Source: Pteria penguin | Lineage: Eukaryota; Mollusca; Bivalvia; Pterioida; Pteriidae | Direction: 5' to 3' | Assembly: GCA_035048485.1 (NCBI GenBank) | Contig: CM068587.1 | Coordinates: 44,367,996-44,431,995 of the forward strand | Length of the DNA stretch: 64,000 nucleotides | Part shown: positions 62,351 to 64,000 of the stretch, piece after piece | How positions within the stretch are numbered: position 1 is the first letter of the stretch | Layout: each line of letters begins with the position of its first letter | Notes under the pieces: generated by a model | What the model saw: the letters and a program-made list of their open reading frames with translations, nothing else | Database searches by the model: none | What the model was told of the DNA's origin: nothing | Made by a program: the position numbers and the translations under genes

Positions 62351-63041
62351 TAGTTTAAGATAATGTGATCTCTTCTGTTCTACAGTTCGCTCAATTGGAT
62401 ATCTATATGATACATTGAGATTTAAAATTGTCATTCATTAATACAATGATTTCCTATATATTGAGTCATTCATTTCATTCGTTATTGCTGTACTTCTTGG
62501 AGCATCCATCAGTTTTACTGATTTTTTGTATATAAATTGAGTCATCAATTTTCTCAGTGCATCATAAATATAACTGTCGTTCGAGGAGCATCCATCAGTT
62601 ACTCTTGTTTCGTCAGGACTAGGTTCCCGGTCGGAACAAAGGAACTTCTGAAAATTTGGGATTCATCCGGGGTACTTCCGTGACAGGGTTATCTATATGG
62701 GCCCTAAAGCAACGTGAAATTTTCAGAAAGCATTGACACATTCCATATTGTTAAAATCATCTCTAAATTCTTAAGACATTTATTTACTTTATTTAAAACT
62801 ACATTTAAAAGAGATAAAAAAGAGAACTAAACAGTTGACATTATCAAAATCAAATTCCTGTAAGTTGTTCTACAAAGTGGCCGGCATCTGGCATGGGACC
62901 AGTTCATTTCACTTAATGAATGCTGCATTTAATAAATCCAAACGTTTTGATGACATTCAAGCATCCTTAGTCAGGGTCTTTCTTACATGTAATCAAACAT
63001 CACTATGTGTATGTAATTCTAAGTGTTATAATAACTTTCAG
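62351..63041. other. Unassigned sequence upstream of EIF2AK4
   Basis: I see no gene or clear repeat here apart from ordinary AT-rich sequence. A phrase 'aggttcccggtcggaacaaa' lies near 62625. Confidence 0.5.
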
Positions 63042-63176
63042 TGTAAGACCGACCAGTACAAGCATTCCTTCCTTCCCAAGACTATCAACGATTGGAATTA
63101 ACTTGGAGTTGGAGACCCGGTTGTGCATACAATTAGTGTCGAGGCCTTGCAATCGGCCATCCGACAGCGAGACTAA
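63042..63176 (+). pseudogene. Remnant of a non-LTR retrotransposon RT C-terminus
   Basis: CKTDQYKHSFLPKTINDWN followed by a stop, then GDPVVHTISVEALQSAI to TAA, resembles the conserved end of CR1/jockey-like reverse transcriptases (a pattern like TDxYKxSFFPRTIxDWN, then a helix before the stop). The in-frame stop after NDWN and the absence of an RT core mark it as a dead fragment. The sequence just upstream (62.4-63.0 kb) has no recognisable domain. Confidence 0.5.
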
Positions 63177-63329
63177 CATCTTTTCGAGCTCCCTCTCCCA
63201 TCGCGTATATGCTGAAAAAAGGCCAGGCGACGTACATATCCAGATCCAGGAATGTATCGAACACCGAATGGAAAGAAAACAATCGATAACAATCGAAATC
63301 GCGATGAATCGTTTCAGTCTTAGTGACTT

Positions 63330-64000
63330 TATACAGTAATCCTGGTATGGTTATATCTACTAATCCTGGTGTGGCATTGCGTAATGTTCCTGGTGTGGCA
63401 TTGTGTAATGTTCCTGGTGAGGCATTGTGTAATGTTCCTGGTGTGGCATTGCACAATGTTCCTGGTGAGGCATTGTGTAATGTTCCTGGTGTGGCATTGC
63501 ACAATGTTCCTGGTGAGGCATTGTACAATGTTCCTTGTGTAGCATTGTACAATGTTCATGGTGTGGCATTGTGTAATTTTCCTGGTGAGGCATTGTACAA
63601 TGTTCCTGGTGAGGCATTGTGTAATGTTCCTGGTGTGGCATTGTACAATGTTCCTTGTGTAGCATTGTACAATGTTCCAGGTGTAGCATTGTACAATGTT
63701 CCGTATGTAGCATTGTACAATGTTCTTGGTGTGGCATTGTACAATGTTCCAGGTGTGGCATTGTACAATGTTCCTAGTGTGGCATTTTACAATGTGCCTG
63801 GTGTGGCATTGTACAATGTTCCTGGTGAGGCATTGTGTAATGCTCCTGGTGTGGCATTGCACAATGTTCCTGGTGTGGCATAGTACAATGTTCCTGGTGT
63901 GGCATTGTGCAATGTTCCTGGTGTGGGCATTGTTCAATGTTCCTGGTGTGGCATTGTACAATGTTCCTGGTGTGGGCATTGTACAATGTTTCTGTGGTGG
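63330..64000. repeat. 24-bp minisatellite running off the window
   Basis: The unit is tgttcctggtgtggcattgtacaa, with gtgtaa and gcacaa variants and gtgagg variants; about 27 copies to the window edge. The 24-bp period gives stop-poor frames on both strands (NVPGVALY-like repeats), which I do not regard as a gene. TTGTACAA in many units is self-complementary. Confidence 0.93.

Noticed and set aside
62835..63102. 88-codon frame as a new gene
   Set aside because: Only its last ~20 codons look conserved, and they match the end of a LINE reverse transcriptase; the rest has no support.
63323..63986. Open frames with NVPGVALY- or YNATPGTL-like repeats
   Set aside because: These are produced by the 24-bp minisatellite in four overlapping frames; the plus-strand frame ends at a stop caused by a point change in a unit.

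Overview
The window is nuclear DNA of an animal, most likely a bivalve or other mollusc. It is AT-rich, with long introns, canonical GT-AG splice sites, tRNA-derived SINEs, many non-autonomous DNA transposons and abundant minisatellites. The repeat style (the AACAAGAGGCCCA family, GGGGGCATAA composite repeats, TACCGTATAACC and CAGTCAAACC terminal repeats) is what I associate with bivalve genomes. No bacterial gene, rRNA or CRISPR array is present.

One host gene runs through nearly the whole window on the minus strand: GCN2 (EIF2AK4), the eIF2-alpha kinase that senses uncharged tRNA. Its start codon is at 61387. I could place 18 exons whose reading phases all join without conflict, giving 791 codons and ending at 247. 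They cover the RWD domain that binds GCN1 (exons 1-4), a charged coiled-coil linker (4-5), a Ser/Thr-rich linker (6-7), the pseudokinase (about exons 7-14), and the N-lobe plus start of the acidic insert of the true kinase (15-18). The kinase C-lobe, the HisRS-like domain and the C-terminal domain must lie beyond the left edge.

Layout by intron, in gene order from right to left: intron 1 (55-61 kb) holds fold-back and hAT-like elements, a SINE and short arrays. Intron 2 (46-55 kb) holds a 15/75-bp array split by a 3.3-kb transposon. Intron 4 (38-45 kb) holds a CACTACA-type MITE with a nested SINE and a Tigger/pogo deletion derivative. Intron 7 (31-34 kb) holds a second, inverted CACTACA MITE and a Tigger-like MITE. 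Intron 8 (29-31 kb) holds a 54-bp array. Intron 9 (23-29 kb) holds a Ty3/gypsy 3' end, a MITE and composite repeats. Intron 12 (15-20 kb) is almost entirely a 58-bp array. Introns 14-17 (0.3-14 kb) hold a 76-bp array, MITEs, a SINE and a 20-22-bp array. Upstream of the gene (61.4-64 kb) are a composite repeat, a LINE remnant and a 24-bp array that runs off the window.

The most striking observation is that the large minisatellites sit at exon edges, and two are made of copies of the adjacent splice site. The 58-bp array of intron 12 repeats the 3' splice site and first ~37 nt of exon 13 about 90 times. The 54-bp array of intron 8 repeats the last 15 nt of exon 8 with its CAG|GTAAGG donor about 18 times. 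The intron 2 array places a GTRAGT hexamer on the sense strand in most of its 15-bp monomers. The transcript therefore carries hundreds of decoy splice signals beside the real ones. I know of no description of this arrangement in GCN2, but I could not search.
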